Of a stretch of DNA of 64,000 nt, positions 62,424 to 64,000 are shown piece after piece (within the stretch, counting starts at the first letter, position 1; the number at the start of each line of letters is the position of its first letter). Below the pieces are notes generated by a model. It was not told where the DNA came from. It did not search any database and was given only the letters and a program-made list of their open reading frames with translations. The stretch is from Gilvimarinus xylanilyticus (lineage in GTDB: Bacteria > Pseudomonadota > Gammaproteobacteria > Pseudomonadales > Cellvibrionaceae). The stretch is from positions 62,001 to 126,000 of the forward strand of contig NZ_JAMFTH010000004.1 in NCBI RefSeq assembly GCF_024195295.1, written 5' to 3'. A program made the translations under genes and the position numbers.

Positions 62424-63262
62424 TCTACCTTATCGACAGCTACTCTCTGCTCAACACCATCGCCCCAAACGCCGACGGACTGCCGGATTTAAAAGCCATT
62501 ATTCAGCGGTGGCACGGCGAGCGCATTCGGCGTATCGACCGCTACATTCAGCTGTGTGTCGCGGGTGGCTTAAGTTGCGTGGCGGGGCGGTCGCTGCCGG
62601 AAAATACCGGAGTCTATTTAGCCAGCCGCAACGGCGCGGTCGCGACCTCGGCGAGAGCCATGAGCAGCATTGAAGCCGACGGCCAGTTGCCCAAGCCTTT
62701 ACACTTTGTAAACACACTGGGCAATTCCGCGGGCTTTTACTTAACTCAATTGCTCGGTCTCACCGGCACAGCAGTGGTCTGTTCGGCGGAGCAGTTATCG
62801 TTTGAAGCGGCTTTGACCCACGCGTGCCTGGATCTGCAAGCGCGGCAGTGCGACACCGCGCTGGTGGGAAGCTTTGACGAAACGCCTCTCCCTGTGCAGC
62901 ACCAACGCCGGCGGTTAAATATCACAGACAGCCAGGCGCCTCTGCTTGAGGGCAGCCACTGGCTTTTGTTATCGCGTCACGCCCAAAACGCTCGGGCAAA
63001 ACTCAGGGCGCCCGAATACACCGAGAGTTTGAGCCAAGCACTACGGCGAGAGGATACGGGTGTGCAACTGGCGTTCTCTCCGAACAAGGCTGAAGCCTCA
63101 AAGCTGCCAGGCAGCCACACTGTTTACAACCCAGTTGAGGGCGCCATCCCTCACGGCAGTTTTTCGGGTGCAGCGCTGGTGGAACAATTGAAACTGCCTT
63201 GCGGCACTCATGTCGCTCGCGAAGGCAAGACCTACTGCACGGTGCGCTGGACATCGGCGTAA
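62420..63262 (+). CDS. KS-like protein lacking the nucleophile
   Basis: 280 residues, N-terminal-half ketosynthase-like. The GNSAGFYLTQLLGLTG segment and CSAEQLSFEAAL keep the KS pattern but E124-Q125 stand where the Cys-Thr pair belongs, as in chain-length factors. Likely heterodimer partner of the KS upstream, with which it overlaps (ATGA). Family placement is inferred from these patterns and gene order. Confidence 0.72.
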   Translation: MIYLIDSYSLLNTIAPNADGLPDLKAIIQRWHGERIRRIDRYIQLCVAGGLSCVAGRSLPENTGVYLASRNGAVATSARAMSSIEADGQLPKPLHFVNTLGNSAGFYLTQLLGLTGTAVVCSAEQLSFEAALTHACLDLQARQCDTALVGSFDETPLPVQHQRRRLNITDSQAPLLEGSHWLLLSRHAQNARAKLRAPEYTESLSQALRREDTGVQLAFSPNKAEASKLPGSHTVYNPVEGAIPHGSFSGAALVEQLKLPCGTHVAREGKTYCTVRWTSA

Positions 63263-63273
63263 AGGTTGCACCT

Positions 63274-64000
63274 ATGGACTCTATTGTCACCGCTTTTCAT
63301 TGGACGCCCGCCGTCGCTCTGGCGCTAGCGGTTTGTCTAGGTGTGGGCGGGCTGATTCACTGGACAACCAAACAAAGTCGATTTCCCGGGAAAGCCAGCT
63401 TTGTTGGCACTCACTTGGCAAGCCTTTGGTGGATGCTCGCAGCAGCGGCCGAACTGGCAGCCCTGCCGCCATCAGTAAAAATGTTTTTCGCCGCGATGGC
63501 TTGGCCCGGAATTGTGTTAATGCCGAGTCTCTGGGCCCTGTTTTTATACCAGTACACGCGCAGCGATTATCGCCCCCTGCATCGAGGTGTTTTGTGGCGA
63601 TTAAGTCTAGCCCCTGTCTGCTTTTGGCTGCTGGCGCTAACAAACCCCTGGCATCACGGCTTTTATACTCATGCCAGTGCTCCTATCAACGCCGACTGGG
63701 GCGCCGCTATTAACTACCATCACGGTCCCCTGTTTTATCTTGCCGCCGTCTACGTATACTGCGTTATGCTCGCCAGTATCGCTATGTTAATTAAAGCGAT
63801 TAAACAAACACGCAGTCTGTACCGAAATCATTTTTTGGCCATGTCCGTGGTCACACTTATTCCCTGGGTGGCGAATATTGGCTACGTATTTTTTGACCTT
63901 ACCTTGTTTGGTTTTGATCCTACGCCTTTTACCTTTGCCTTTTCTTTGTCGGCCTTTATCTGGCTGATTCAACAAGCCCGCTTGTTCGATGCCGTACCCT
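63274..64000 (+). CDS. Sensor kinase N-terminal 7TM region (3' part outside window)
   Basis: 242 residues up to the window edge, seven hydrophobic helices with WHHGFY, PWVANIGYVFF and TPFTFAFSLSAFIWLIQQARLF, which fit the 7TM sensor region (HisKA_7TM type) of some histidine kinases and diguanylate cyclases. The transmitter part is not in the window, so the output is unknown. It starts 11 bases after the KS-like gene with an AAAGG site, so probably in the same transcript. Confidence 0.78.
   Translation, partial: MDSIVTAFHWTPAVALALAVCLGVGGLIHWTTKQSRFPGKASFVGTHLASLWWMLAAAAELAALPPSVKMFFAAMAWPGIVLMPSLWALFLYQYTRSDYRPLHRGVLWRLSLAPVCFWLLALTNPWHHGFYTHASAPINADWGAAINYHHGPLFYLAAVYVYCVMLASIAMLIKAIKQTRSLYRNHFLAMSVVTLIPWVANIGYVFFDLTLFGFDPTPFTFAFSLSAFIWLIQQARLFDAVP

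Noticed and set aside
63210-63713. 167-codon frame at the right end on the plus strand
   Set aside because: Overlaps the sensor gene at 63274 in another frame; the sensor frame has seven hydrophobic helices and a ribosome site, this one has neither.

Overview
This window looks like chromosomal DNA of a free-living, probably marine, gammaproteobacterium. The RND, TonB, LolA, DjlA, DcaP-type porin and aryl-polyene families, the moderately GC-rich composition and the dense ATGA/TAATG-overlapping operons suggest something near the Cellvibrionales; the placement is inference. I saw no rRNA, tRNA or CRISPR array. The first gene (RND pump) and the last (sensor kinase) are cut by the window edges.

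Layout. 1-4 kb: an RND efflux pair behind a tandem palindromic operator, and a CPA2 cation/proton antiporter. 4.0-4.3 kb: a 0.32 kb palindromic MITE-like element. 4.3-7.4 kb: an enolase-superfamily sugar-acid dehydratase (L-fuconate dehydratase/ENOSF1-like) and an MscS channel. 7.5-17.9 kb: a two-component operon (NtrC-type sigma-54 activator, a 73-residue protein that is little more than a histidine-kinase H-box helix, a CHASE3 kinase, a single REC protein and a REC-kinase-REC-REC hybrid) embedded among small envelope-stress genes (entericidin-like lipoprotein, YqjK/YqjE/YqjD set, DUF1328, AI-2E-family permease, BON protein, ferritin-like protein). Several of these genes, and the DUF4398/OmpA operon at 27-28.5 kb, have -24/-12 promoter matches with the exact GG-N10-GC spacing of sigma-54, so the window appears to hold both a sigma-54 activator and part of its regulon.

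18.9-25.5 kb: a complete ebo cluster (eboA, B, D, E, F, C), interrupted between eboE and eboF by a multi-hairpin intergenic element. 25.6-28.4 kb: a GNAT, a hairpin array, DUF937 and DUF4398/OmpA genes. 28.7-33.3 kb: an exported nucleoside hydrolase, and a TonB receptor with a PepSY reductase-like partner. 33.5-37.9 kb: a 1476-residue exported protein with eleven ~98-residue repeats that alternate between two subtypes. 38-41 kb: a TSUP permease, an exported glutaminase and a DcaP-like porin.

41.2-58.7 kb: a large leftward aryl-polyene (APE) type cluster of 20 genes with two ACPs, three intact ketosynthases plus a nucleophile-less partner, ketoreductase, two dehydratases, acyl-ACP ligase, acyltransferases, glycosyltransferase, LolA, MMPL exporter, FAD enzyme and an aromatic amino acid ammonia-lyase that may supply the aryl starter. 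Divergent from it (58.9-64 kb) runs a compact, overlapping module: ABC ATPase, ABC-2 permease, ACP, intact ketosynthase, a KS-like protein without the nucleophile, and then a 7TM sensor kinase. I do not recognise this module as a described system. It could make and export an acyl product, perhaps one sensed by the adjoining kinase, and is my main candidate for something new.
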